From Bacillota bacterium (GTDB lineage: Bacteria; Bacillota; Clostridia; Lachnospirales; Lachnospiraceae), in NCBI GenBank assembly GCA_023415475.1, contig JAEZKL010000032.1, positions 1 to 6,847 on the forward strand: 6,847 nucleotides of DNA, written 5' to 3'. The first letter of the stretch is position 1; each line of letters opens with the position of its first letter. This document shows positions 1 to 6,225 of the stretch, piece by piece. The position numbers and the translations under genes are program-made. Under the pieces are notes generated by a model. That model was not told the DNA's origin. It ran no database searches and was given only the letters and a program-made list of their open reading frames with translations.

Positions 1-2
1 TG

Positions 3-9
3 TTCCTCC
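3..9 (-). promoter_or_regulatory. Ribosome binding site of the next gene, off the left edge
   Basis: On the minus strand the last bases read TACGGAGGAACA, a strong GGAGGAA Shine-Dalgarno sequence about 25 bases past the xerD-like stop codon. Its start codon must lie just outside the window. A closely spaced downstream gene, probably cotranscribed, is inferred. In Bacillus subtilis the gene after xerD (ripX) encodes phosphopentomutase (drm), but nothing here identifies this gene. Confidence 0.6.
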
Positions 10-34
10 GTATTCTTGGCTGTGATTCCAGATA

Positions 35-910
35 TTAGGCTCTCGGATGGGTTTTCATATACACTTCCCTGCTGTTCTTAAAGCTATGGGGAAGATATAA
101 TTGCGTGGTTGCTATATCCGCATGTCCCAAGAACTCCTGAACGCTACTTAAGTCCGCACCGTTTTCCAATAAATGCGCAGCAAAGGAATGTCGAATGGAA
201 TTTGGATTAATTTCTGAGATACCAGCCTGCTTTGCGTATAATTTCAATATCTTCCACAAGCCTTGCCTCGTAAGCGCTTCGCCGGAGGAGTTCAGAAAGA
301 GAAATTCATTATGTTTTTTATTAAAGCCTTCCTCCCGGATAGCAAGATAAGCAGCTAAGGAATTCTTCGCTGATTTACCGAAAGGGATATTGCGCTCTCT
401 CCGGTCACCACAGGTGATATATCGGCTCGATAGATTTACGTCCCTGACCGTCAAGGATATAAGCTCCGATACTTTGATTCCGGTAGCATATAGCAGCTCC
501 AACATTGCCAGGTCTCGGATGCCCTTCTTGGTATTGGTGTCTGGTTGCAGAAGCAAATGGTCTACCAGATCCGTCTTTATAACCTGAGGAGATTTTTTTT
601 GAACCTTAGGCGGTTTTATCCGCTCAGAGGGATCGCTTGTAATCACTTGATGCTTGATTAAATAAAGCAGAAATGCCTTAATTGCTGCAATATTTCTGGA
701 GACAGAGGCAGGTGACAAGCCTTCCTTCTCCAGAGTTAATATATAGGAATTCAGATTGGTTTCGCTAATCTTAGCTACAGAATTGATCGACTGCTTCTCC
801 AAAAATAGCTGAAGCTTTTTTAAATCGTTCTGATAGGCTTGTAACGTGTTCTTGGATGCATGCTTAACTTCCTGCAGATAATTGATGAAATCATTGATAT
901 ATTGTTCCAC
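35..910 (-). CDS. xerD: XerD-like tyrosine recombinase with altered catalytic residues
   Basis: The 291-residue protein matches the usual length of XerC/XerD, which resolve chromosome dimers at dif by strand exchange. Residues about 1-88 form the SAM-like core-binding domain. Residues about 108-285 form the catalytic domain, with the typical ending REVYMKTHPRA. Conserved features are R240, the LGH histidine H263 and the nucleophile Y272 in TTQLY. Three catalytic positions differ from E. coli XerD: box I Arg is K146 (ATGIKVSEL), the HxxR histidine is N237 (NSIR), and the beta-hairpin Lys aligns with G168 in CGDRRER, although R170 or R171 could substitute. The start is GTG, fixed by AAGGAGGAG seven bases upstream. 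It follows spoIIM by 51 bases. Position supports orthology to xerD. The frame is intact, so this is a divergent protein rather than a broken gene. Whether it is fully active is uncertain. Confidence 0.88.
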   Translation of the reverse strand: MEQYINDFINYLQEVKHASKNTLQAYQNDLKKLQLFLEKQSINSVAKISETNLNSYILTLEKEGLSPASVSRNIAAIKAFLLYLIKHQVITSDPSERIKPPKVQKKSPQVIKTDLVDHLLLQPDTNTKKGIRDLAMLELLYATGIKVSELISLTVRDVNLSSRYITCGDRRERNIPFGKSAKNSLAAYLAIREEGFNKKHNEFLFLNSSGEALTRQGLWKILKLYAKQAGISEINPNSIRHSFAAHLLENGADLSSVQEFLGHADIATTQLYLPHSFKNSREVYMKTHPRA

Positions 911-917
911 GATATAT

Positions 918-926
918 CTCCTCCTT
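918..926 (-). promoter_or_regulatory. Ribosome binding site fixing the GTG start of xerD
   Basis: AAGGAGGAG on the minus strand ends seven bases before the GTG codon at 908-910. It is a near-perfect match to the 16S rRNA 3' end and makes GTG the clear start, with no competing ATG nearby. Just upstream is an AT-only palindrome (946-959), probably chance in this AT-rich gap. Confidence 0.8.
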
Positions 927-961
927 CGCTATAATCCAATCCTCTATTATATATATAATTT

Positions 962-1573
962 TTATATAAATAATCCTAACGCTTTCTTTAAGAAATATGC
1001 ACCTGGATAAGCTTCCAGAAAGCTTGCAAATATTAAAGCAATCGCTAAAAGTATGATAACCAGCAGATTATCCCGAAGCGGTTTTAATATTGCAGTCAGG
1101 CTGGTATGGCTTGATTGATAGATATCCCTACTGAGAAGATATCCCTTATATAGACAGATCAGTACGATGGGCAGATATATTAGGCCGTGGGGAAATAGAT
1201 AGACTAGCACTAATACGATCCCCTTAAAGCCATATTCCATGGTAATTGCCGAGATGAAAAAGCCCGAAAGGAAACCAAAGGAGGCTATCTTAAATGCCAT
1301 ATACGGAATCCCGAGTATCGTAATACAGAGTAACCAAAACATAATAAAATCACTGAAATTGTTACCTAAAACATATCGAAATAATCCGGCATGATCAATT
1401 TCACTATCTGCTATCTCAGTAAATACATTATCCTCATAAACCTGCAGGCGCTTCGTATATTTCTCTTGAAAGGCATTGGCACATACAATCCCGAGAAACA
1501 ATCCAACAATCAATAGAATAACCGCACCCTGTATTATACTCGGTCGGTTTAACTGTAATCTAAACTTACTCAT
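962..1573 (-). CDS. spoIIM: Stage II sporulation protein M (SpoIIM)
   Basis: SpoIIM is an integral membrane protein of the SpoIID-SpoIIM-SpoIIP machine that remodels septal peptidoglycan and drives engulfment of the forespore. Numbered from the upstream ATG at 1588, hydrophobic segments lie at about 18-40, 80-98, 99-118, 122-150 and 174-192, giving roughly five helices. The FPHGLIYLP stretch (132-140) and the EAY near the C-terminus (192-194) are typical of the family, and about 205 residues is normal length. I prefer the ATG at 1573 because GGTAGG lies seven bases before it, whereas the in-frame ATG at 1588 (five codons longer) has no ribosome binding site. It lies between nudF and xerD, as in other endospore formers. 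In B. subtilis it is under mother-cell sigma-E; I could not see a convincing sigma-E promoter in the 92 bases upstream. Confidence 0.92.
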   Translation of the reverse strand: MSKFRLQLNRPSIIQGAVILLIVGLFLGIVCANAFQEKYTKRLQVYEDNVFTEIADSEIDHAGLFRYVLGNNFSDFIMFWLLCITILGIPYMAFKIASFGFLSGFFISAITMEYGFKGIVLVLVYLFPHGLIYLPIVLICLYKGYLLSRDIYQSSHTSLTAILKPLRDNLLVIILLAIALIFASFLEAYPGAYFLKKALGLFI

Positions 1574-1665
1574 TCTTATGCCTACCATCTTATCAGTTAT
1601 AATACATAGATATGATATAGTAAGTAAAATAGAACAAGCATATCGAGTACTTTAATGACTTTTCA

Positions 1666-2199
1666 TCATTGTCCAACCTTAGCCTTATATGCCAAAATCG
1701 CTGCAACAGTCTTCGCATCCTTGATTTCTCCCGCCAGTATCAGCTTCGTCAGCTCCTCCAAAGAATGATGCTCAATTGTTACAAATTCATCCTCATCCAA
1801 ATTCTGCTTCGTCGGCGTAATACCGGTGGTGTAGTAGATGCATATCTTTTCATTACTAAAGGCAACCGTAGTATATACATCAATCAGATGATGGACCTCT
1901 CCGGCTTTATAACCGGTCTCCTCCTCGCACTCGCGAATCGCGCAGGTCATATTATCTTCACCGGTATTTAAACCGCCGGCCGGAATCTCCAGGGTATAGC
2001 TATCAACTGCATTACGGTACTGACGGACCATAACAATTCTGCCCTGGTCATCCACCGGCACCATGGCCGAGGCTCCCTTATGATGAATGAAATCAAAGGT
2101 TGTCGTCTTCTGACCATTAATTTCTATGGTATCATGATAATAATCGATGATACGTCCCTTTTGAACTAAGTCTCTTTTCACACGTTTATATGGACTCAT
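1666..2199 (-). CDS. nudF: NUDIX hydrolase, ADP-ribose pyrophosphatase type
   Basis: This cytoplasmic enzyme is predicted to hydrolyse ADP-ribose to AMP and ribose 5-phosphate, or a related nucleoside diphosphate sugar, and needs divalent metal. The Nudix box is complete at residues 75-97: G75, E81, then R89-E90, E93-E94, G96 and Y97, fitting Gx5Ex7REUxEExGU with Cys at the first U. The preceding RQYR (59-62) and EIPAG (71-75) are hallmarks of the ADP-ribose pyrophosphatase subgroup, as is the FSNE motif (114-117). The length of 177 residues is normal. The ATG start has AGGAGA nine bases upstream, and 19 bases separate it from the proC stop, so the two are almost certainly cotranscribed. Substrate is inferred from subgroup motifs; other NDP-sugars cannot be excluded. 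Confidence 0.92.
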   Translation of the reverse strand: MSPYKRVKRDLVQKGRIIDYYHDTIEINGQKTTTFDFIHHKGASAMVPVDDQGRIVMVRQYRNAVDSYTLEIPAGGLNTGEDNMTCAIRECEEETGYKAGEVHHLIDVYTTVAFSNEKICIYYTTGITPTKQNLDEDEFVTIEHHSLEELTKLILAGEIKDAKTVAAILAYKAKVGQ

Positions 2200-2218
2200 A
2201 GCTTCTTCTCTCCTTTGA

Positions 2219-3025
2219 TCACATCTTTTTACTTAAGGCTTCTGCCTTTTCATAACAGGCATCCGTAGCTTTCATAATGGCATTACGCAGCCCGTGCTCC
2301 TCCAGGGCTTTTACGGCAGCAATGGTCGTCCCACCGGGGGAGCAGACATTATCCTTAAGCTTTCCGGGATGTTCTCCGGTCTCTAATACCATGGCCGCAG
2401 CACCCATAACCGTCTGAGCTGCAAGAACATATGCCTTATCTCTTGGGATACCATATGCAACTACGCTGTCTGCCAGTGCTTCAATAAACATATATACATA
2501 GGCCGGTGAGCTTCCACTCGCACACACGACCGCATTGATTGATTTCTCATCAAATACTTCGTACTTACCGAAGGACCGAAAGAAACGATCAATTTCCTTC
2601 TTCTCTTCCTCACTGTAAGCTTCCGGGGAGTAGGAAATACCGGTCATACCTTTACCTACCATAGCCGGTGTATTCGGCATGGCTCTGATAATACGGACCT
2701 CATCACCCAGGATCTCTTGCATCGTAGCAATGGTAATGCCGGCTGCAATCGAAATAATAACATGCTCCTTCGTTACCGAAGACTTAATTTCTTTTAAAAC
2801 CGTCGCAAAAAATTGTGGCTTCACCGCAAGCACTAGATATTTGCATTGTTTTACCACTTCTATATTATCCTTTGCATAAGGAACCTGAGTTTCTTTATTA
2901 ACATACTGGCAACGCACCTGCGATACATCCGTAAATACCACTTCTTCTTTCCCAAAGGTATTGCCGGCTGCCTGAATTAAGGGATAACCCATGTTACCCG
3001 CACCGATGAAACCAAATAATGCCAT
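2219..3025 (-). CDS. proC: Pyrroline-5-carboxylate reductase
   Basis: ProC catalyses the last step of proline biosynthesis, reducing 1-pyrroline-5-carboxylate to L-proline with NAD(P)H in the cytoplasm. The N-terminal Rossmann domain shows the dinucleotide-binding motif FIGAGNMG (6-13) and AVKP (67-70). MPNTPAMVGKG (116-126) is the conserved active-site loop. The helical C-terminal dimerisation domain includes SGSSPAY (170-176) and the family signature at about 220-242 (PG, then SPGGTT, then ALEE). At 268 residues it is full length. The ATG start has AAGGA six bases upstream. It is the first gene of the proC-nudF-spoIIM-xerD run and follows a 190-base gap containing a long inverted repeat, which suggests its own promoter. 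No glutamate kinase or glutamyl phosphate reductase gene is visible nearby. Confidence 0.96.
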   Translation of the reverse strand: MALFGFIGAGNMGYPLIQAAGNTFGKEEVVFTDVSQVRCQYVNKETQVPYAKDNIEVVKQCKYLVLAVKPQFFATVLKEIKSSVTKEHVIISIAAGITIATMQEILGDEVRIIRAMPNTPAMVGKGMTGISYSPEAYSEEEKKEIDRFFRSFGKYEVFDEKSINAVVCASGSSPAYVYMFIEALADSVVAYGIPRDKAYVLAAQTVMGAAAMVLETGEHPGKLKDNVCSPGGTTIAAVKALEEHGLRNAIMKATDACYEKAEALSKKM

Positions 3026-3054
3026 GCTTCGTCCTTCTTTCCTAAAAGATTTAC

Positions 3055-3083
3055 ATAATAGATTAAATGTATTCTAACATAAA
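3055..3083 (-). promoter_or_regulatory. Weak candidate sigma-A promoter for proC
   Basis: On the minus strand TTTATG (3078-3083) and TATTAT (3055-3060) are separated by 17 bases. The -10 matches 5 of 6 positions and the -35 only 3 of 6. The location, between the inverted repeat and the proC ribosome binding site, is right for a promoter, but the match is poor and AT-rich DNA gives such pairs by chance. Confidence 0.3.
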
Positions 3084-3093
3084 AGCAGAAAGA

Positions 3094-3133
3094 TAGGTAG
3101 TATTTTAACAAAAAATTGTAAAAATACTACCTA
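3094..3133 (-). terminator. Long inverted repeat, candidate terminator after aspC
   Basis: Two perfect 13-base arms (3094-3106 and 3121-3133, outer half TAGGTAGT) enclose a further four-pair inner stem after one A/A mismatch, leaving a loop of four A on the plus strand. On the minus strand the hairpin lies about 90 bases past the aspC stop and is followed by the moderately U-rich UCUUUCUGCUUUU. It is the only strong hairpin between aspC and proC. The uridines lie mainly inside the stem and the run after it is interrupted, so this is not a textbook terminator; a regulator site or an mRNA-stabilising hairpin are alternatives. Confidence 0.5.
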
Positions 3134-3221
3134 GATCTACTAATTCATAATTTACTAAAGCCTTTTCTCCAGATGATATGGTCTCCTATATGTTCTTTCC
3201 CTTTGATACAGTTATGTACGT

Positions 3222-4418
3222 TTAGCCTAATTTCTCAACAAGTGTTTCAATTCGATCGAGACCCTTTTTAATCTGTTCCATGGAGATAGCATAGGATAGT
3301 CTGATATGATCTGCAAAGCCAAAATCGGCACAGGGAATAACGGCAACATTATAATCTTCGATCAGGATTTTCGCTAATTTATCTACATTACTAATCTTCT
3401 CGCCATTGTATTCCTTCTCTAACAGCTTACTGATGTCAACAAACATATAGAAAGCACCTTGAGGCTTTAAGGCAGAAATGTTTTTGATTTGCGCTATTCT
3501 TTCCACCATAAAGTCGCGTCTCTTCTTGAACTCGGCATGCATCCTGTATACGGAATCCTGAGGACCTGTAATTGCTTCCAATGCGGCTTTCTGAGCGATG
3601 GAGTTCGGATTAGAGGTCTGATGACTCTGCACGCTACCCATCAGCTTCGCTATCTCCTTAGAGGAACCGGTAAAACCAATTCTCCAGCCGGTCATGGAAT
3701 AGCTCTTGGCGACACCACTGCAGGTGATCGTTCTCTTATAAATTTCTTCATTAAAGGAAGCGATACTGATTGCTTCTCCTTCATAGATAAGATTCTCATA
3801 CATCTCGTCAGAAACCACATAAAAATCTTTTCTGACAGCAACCTCTGCAATCGCCTCCAGCTCTTCTCTTGTGTAAATCATACCGGAGGGATTGCTGGGA
3901 GAATTTAAGATCAATGCCTTTGTTTTCTCGGTACAGGCAGCTTCAATCTGTGCAGCCGTAACTTTATATTGATTGGATTTCTCACCTCTTACGAATACAG
4001 GAATACCGTCAGCCAGCTTAACAATCTCAGGATAGCTTAACCAATAAGGGGTAGGAATGATAACCTCATCACCCGGATTACAGATTGCTTCAAAGATATT
4101 GGTTAAGGAGTGCTTTCCACCGTTACTGACAACAATCTGGCTTGGTTCATAGCTAATCTTATTAAAGCTTTGGAACTTGTCGCATACTGCTTTCCGAAGC
4201 TCCAAGGTTCCCTCTGCAGGTGTATATTTTGTAAAACCGTCATGAATCGCTTTAATAGCTGCATCACATATATTATCAGGAGTATTAAAATCAGGCTCAC
4301 CTGCTCCAAATCCAACTACATCGATTCCTTTACTCATTAATTCCTTAGCCTTAGCGGTTATCGCCAAGGTGGATGAAGGCTTCACTGCCTGCGCTTTATT
4401 TGATAATGTTAACGCCAT
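3222..4418 (-). CDS. aspC: Aspartate aminotransferase, class I PLP enzyme
   Basis: This cytoplasmic PLP enzyme transfers an amino group between an amino acid, probably aspartate, and 2-oxoglutarate. Numbered from the ATG at 4418, the landmarks are GAGEPDF (38-44), Y65 in TKYTPAEG, N176 in NSPSNPSG, D204 and Y207 in SDEMYE, the PLP lysine K238 in VAKSYSMTGWR, and the carboxylate-binding R373 in HIRLSYA. SNGGKHS (98-104) carries a Lys at the position that contacts the distal carboxylate in the Thermus-type (Ib) aspartate aminotransferases, favouring aspartate as substrate. The length of 398 residues is normal. A GTG three codons upstream (4427) is an alternative start: AAGGA is 4 bases from GTG and 13 from ATG, so the signal does not decide; homologues known to me fit the ATG better. 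A promoter lies at 4476-4504. Confidence 0.93.
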   Translation of the reverse strand: MALTLSNKAQAVKPSSTLAITAKAKELMSKGIDVVGFGAGEPDFNTPDNICDAAIKAIHDGFTKYTPAEGTLELRKAVCDKFQSFNKISYEPSQIVVSNGGKHSLTNIFEAICNPGDEVIIPTPYWLSYPEIVKLADGIPVFVRGEKSNQYKVTAAQIEAACTEKTKALILNSPSNPSGMIYTREELEAIAEVAVRKDFYVVSDEMYENLIYEGEAISIASFNEEIYKRTITCSGVAKSYSMTGWRIGFTGSSKEIAKLMGSVQSHQTSNPNSIAQKAALEAITGPQDSVYRMHAEFKKRRDFMVERIAQIKNISALKPQGAFYMFVDISKLLEKEYNGEKISNVDKLAKILIEDYNVAVIPCADFGFADHIRLSYAISMEQIKKGLDRIETLVEKLG

Positions 4419-4475
4419 AGAAATCACACCGTCCTTTATTCATAATTAATAGTATTCACTATCGAAATATTTATC

Positions 4476-4504
4476 ATTGTAATATATAAGCTTTAATATT
4501 GCAA
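4476..4504 (-). promoter_or_regulatory. Sigma-A promoter for aspC
   Basis: On the minus strand TTGCAA (4499-4504) and TACAAT (4476-4481) are exactly 17 bases apart, matching the consensus at 4 of 6 and 5 of 6 positions. Transcription would start near 4469, leaving a leader of about 50 bases before the aspC start. No T-box, riboswitch or attenuator hairpin fits in so short a leader. Confidence 0.65.
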
Positions 4505-4572
4505 CAAAAATATCAAAAATAATGAAAAAAGTATTTTCCATGGCTTTCATATGTCCGCGTACGGAAGAATTG

Positions 4573-4590
4573 TTGTGCATTTTGTGCATT
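4573..4590. repeat. Tandem 9-base direct repeat TTGTGCATT x2
   Basis: Two perfect, directly adjacent copies of TTGTGCATT, about 70 bases upstream of the aspC -35 box. The unit is three codons long and would read NAQNAQ in the doubtful minus-strand ORF around it. It may be a replication-slippage product or a double binding site; nothing further can be said. Confidence 0.7.
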
Positions 4591-4760
4591 TAATGGTGTA
4601 ATCTGTCTTAATTTTCCTAATATCACCTCTTTGATAGGCTTATTTTTATTTGGTTTCTATGTGCTTTCACTTTATTTTCTTAATAATTGAACCTATAAAC
4701 TTAATAATTTAATCTCTTTCAATCTTGATTAATAAGAATATATTACATATCTAATTATTC

Positions 4761-5024
4761 TTACTTATATTTATTCATCAATTCGTTCTCATTATATGAC
4801 TTCTTATTCTTATGAAGGGTTTCTCTATCATTTTTTCGGTTCGAAGCAATGATTAGGCTCGACTGAATGACCGTTAGAATGCAAAAGCCCCAGAACAAAA
4901 TGGTCGAGATTTCATTTCCGACAAAGTCCATAGTTGGATTATATCGATCCAGAACAAGAAATGTCATGAATATTCCGGATAATATCAGAAGGATATGCGG
5001 CAATAGTAACCTTATCTTTTTCAA
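4761..5024 (-). CDS. Small two-helix membrane protein of unknown function
   Basis: I do not recognise a named family. The 87-residue protein has two hydrophobic helices, about 6-26 and 40-61, joined by a short loop (DRYNPTMDFVGN), and ends in a cationic, Lys/Asn-rich tail (62-87). By the positive-inside rule both ends face the cytoplasm and the loop lies outside. The start is TTG, set by AAGGAGG nine bases upstream; that ribosome binding site lies inside the last codons of the phosphodiester glycosidase gene, whose TAA stop is one base before this TTG. Such spacing implies translational coupling, so the protein probably works with the glycosidase in the cell envelope, for example as an accessory membrane subunit. 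That role is inference from position only. Confidence 0.75.
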   Translation of the reverse strand: MKKIRLLLPHILLILSGIFMTFLVLDRYNPTMDFVGNEISTILFWGFCILTVIQSSLIIASNRKNDRETLHKNKKSYNENELMNKYK

Positions 5025-5025
5025 T

Positions 5026-5991
5026 TTATTCTACCTCCTTAATCATAATGCAGTCACTTACTTCTCTGCCGCCGTCACAGGGGTGATTCACCTCTGCATC
5101 CTGGAATGTCATGGATGAGGATTTCCCTCCGTCCAGATTATAAGCGGCACTACAACCCAAATCCTCGAATAATTGTGACAGCTCATTCAAGGTCATTCCA
5201 TCAGAATAACCACTTTGGCGACCATCCACTACAACAAAGCAGTAATGTCCAGGCTCATAGTATCCGATAGCACTTCTGGGATTTATCCTTGCGATATGCT
5301 TATCTGTATTAAATGAGGTCATACTGCTCCCCGCTTCATCAATAAGTTCAGGGCCAAAGCACCAAGCCTGCCATGCACCATCTGCCACCACCTTATCTGC
5401 ATCGAATTCCTCTGGAGAATAAGTACTCATAGATCCGTCGCTATAAAGTACACAGACATCCATACCGTTAGAGGTATCTCGGTATACAGCACCATTACGG
5501 ATTACAACACCATTATTGCCGTTACCATAATAATCTCCATTAATCGCCAAGAGAGCATTCAATTCCTGATCCATAGAAAGAACCGTTTCCGTATATCCGA
5601 TCCCGTAAGTATTGTCTGCAAAGCCGCTCTGCAGACAGGTGATATCGTTAATATAGATATCTGCCACATAGTAGGTAACCTTATGGCCTCCGCTTCCGGT
5701 AGTATATTTCTCTACGGTTATTGAGATATTCTCGCCACTGTAAGAGGTGTCCGTAGATACTACCTCATCGGTAAAATATTTGGCGAATTTCTCTCCAGGA
5801 TCAGTTGTGTAGTCGGTGGTATCCGCGGTTGCTATGGTACCCGAGTCTTCCGGAACCTCAAGTACTGCATTATCTAGTTGGCGGGGGACTTTATAATATA
5901 ATCCGTAAAAACCTCCTACGTAGGCTGCGATGATAAGTATATCTATGATTGCTACCAACCAAATCGGCATTAATTTTCTATCTTTACTCAT
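5026..5991 (-). CDS. Membrane-anchored phosphodiester glycosidase (NAGPA domain)
   Basis: The family (Pfam NAGPA, PF09992) is named for the human enzyme that removes GlcNAc from GlcNAc-phospho-mannose; bacterial members are thought to act on phosphodiester-linked sugars of envelope or extracellular glycans. The 321-residue protein has a short basic N-terminus, one membrane helix (about 10-32) with no obvious cleavage or lipobox site, a Thr/Asp-rich linker (about 45-65), then the domain. Its motifs appear in order: AINGDYYG (149-156), NPRSAIGY (237-244), VVVDGR (253-258) and NLDGGKSSSM (285-294). The catalytic part should lie outside the cell. The ATG start has AAGGAAGG about nine bases upstream and a candidate promoter at 6018-6046. 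It is coupled to the 87-residue membrane protein. The physiological substrate cannot be read from the sequence. Confidence 0.9.
   Translation of the reverse strand: MSKDRKLMPIWLVAIIDILIIAAYVGGFYGLYYKVPRQLDNAVLEVPEDSGTIATADTTDYTTDPGEKFAKYFTDEVVSTDTSYSGENISITVEKYTTGSGGHKVTYYVADIYINDITCLQSGFADNTYGIGYTETVLSMDQELNALLAINGDYYGNGNNGVVIRNGAVYRDTSNGMDVCVLYSDGSMSTYSPEEFDADKVVADGAWQAWCFGPELIDEAGSSMTSFNTDKHIARINPRSAIGYYEPGHYCFVVVDGRQSGYSDGMTLNELSQLFEDLGCSAAYNLDGGKSSSMTFQDAEVNHPCDGGREVSDCIMIKEVE
5034..5040 (-). promoter_or_regulatory. Ribosome binding site inside the end of the glycosidase gene
   Basis: AAGGAGG on the minus strand encodes the Lys-Glu of the final IKEVE of the upstream protein and sits nine bases before the TTG start at 5022-5024. 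It decides this non-ATG start and supports termination-reinitiation coupling of the two genes. Confidence 0.75.
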
Positions 5992-6017
5992 AAGCAGCTT
6001 CCTTCCTTTTCTAGTTT

Positions 6018-6046
6018 ATTACAAAATTACAAAATGCTGTATGCAA
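6018..6046 (-). promoter_or_regulatory. Candidate sigma-A promoter for the glycosidase operon
   Basis: On the minus strand TTGCAT (6041-6046) and TGTAAT (6018-6023) are 17 bases apart, 3 of 6 and 5 of 6 matches. Transcription would begin about 20 bases before the ATG, just ahead of the ribosome binding site. A perfect TATAAT further upstream (6114-6119) lacks a -35 box and is a weaker alternative. Confidence 0.4.
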
Positions 6047-6060
6047 AAGCTTATAATAAA

Positions 6061-6081
6061 TAAGACTATCTCCTTAAGACT
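6061..6081. repeat. Direct repeat TAAGACT x2 upstream of the glycosidase promoter
   Basis: TAAGACT occurs at 6061-6067 and 6075-6081, 14 bases apart start to start, 15 bases upstream of the candidate -35 box at 6041-6046. The position suits an activator site, but no regulator is identifiable and chance is possible. Confidence 0.4.
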
Positions 6082-6225
6082 TAAAAATCATTTTAATATT
6101 CATTGATTTTATAATTATACTTTACACCTCCAACCTTAGAGAAACTTAAAATAACACCTTAAGTGTATATTAATTTCACGGTTATCTTTCGATAAAACGC
6201 GTATGTCAGCCCTATGTGAAGTTCG

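Larger units (their letters stand above)
4428..4760. other. Intergenic stretch: aspC promoter, repeats, doubtful short ORF
   Basis: No established gene is visible in these 333 bases. They hold the aspC promoter (4476-4504), a perfect 9-base tandem repeat TTGTGCATT (4573-4581 and 4582-4590), a 10-base direct repeat CTTAATAATT at 4679-4688 and 4700-4709 spaced by 21 bases, and a minus-strand AAAGAGGTGAT resembling an extended ribosome binding site (4622-4632). A 37-codon minus-strand ORF (4513-4626) could start at the GTG inside that motif, but I do not recognise its product. No clear GC-rich terminator follows the upstream 87-residue gene. Confidence 0.6.

Noticed and set aside
390..587. 65-codon plus-strand ORF
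   Set aside because: It is antisense to the conserved xerD-like gene, has no ribosome binding site and no recognisable protein features.
1669..1971. 100-codon plus-strand ORF
   Set aside because: It lies antisense to the Nudix gene, whose motifs are unmistakable; the plus-strand product is not protein-like.
3489..3908. 139-codon plus-strand ORF
   Set aside because: Antisense to the aminotransferase core including the PLP-lysine motif; composition is that of a shadow frame.
4103..4340. Short ORFs on both strands overlapping the 5' part of aspC
   Set aside because: They overlap a conserved gene in other frames and lack start signals.
4419..4469. T-box or amino-acid riboswitch in front of aspC
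   Set aside because: The leader from the predicted promoter is only about 50 bases, and no T-box sequence or antiterminator fold is present.
4867..5118. 83-codon plus-strand ORF across the end of the glycosidase gene
   Set aside because: Antisense to two genes that have strong ribosome binding sites and sensible proteins.
6182..6195. TTATC-TTTC-GATAA small hairpin after the 105-residue gene as a terminator
   Set aside because: Only five AT-rich pairs (GAAA loop on the minus strand) and no following T-run.
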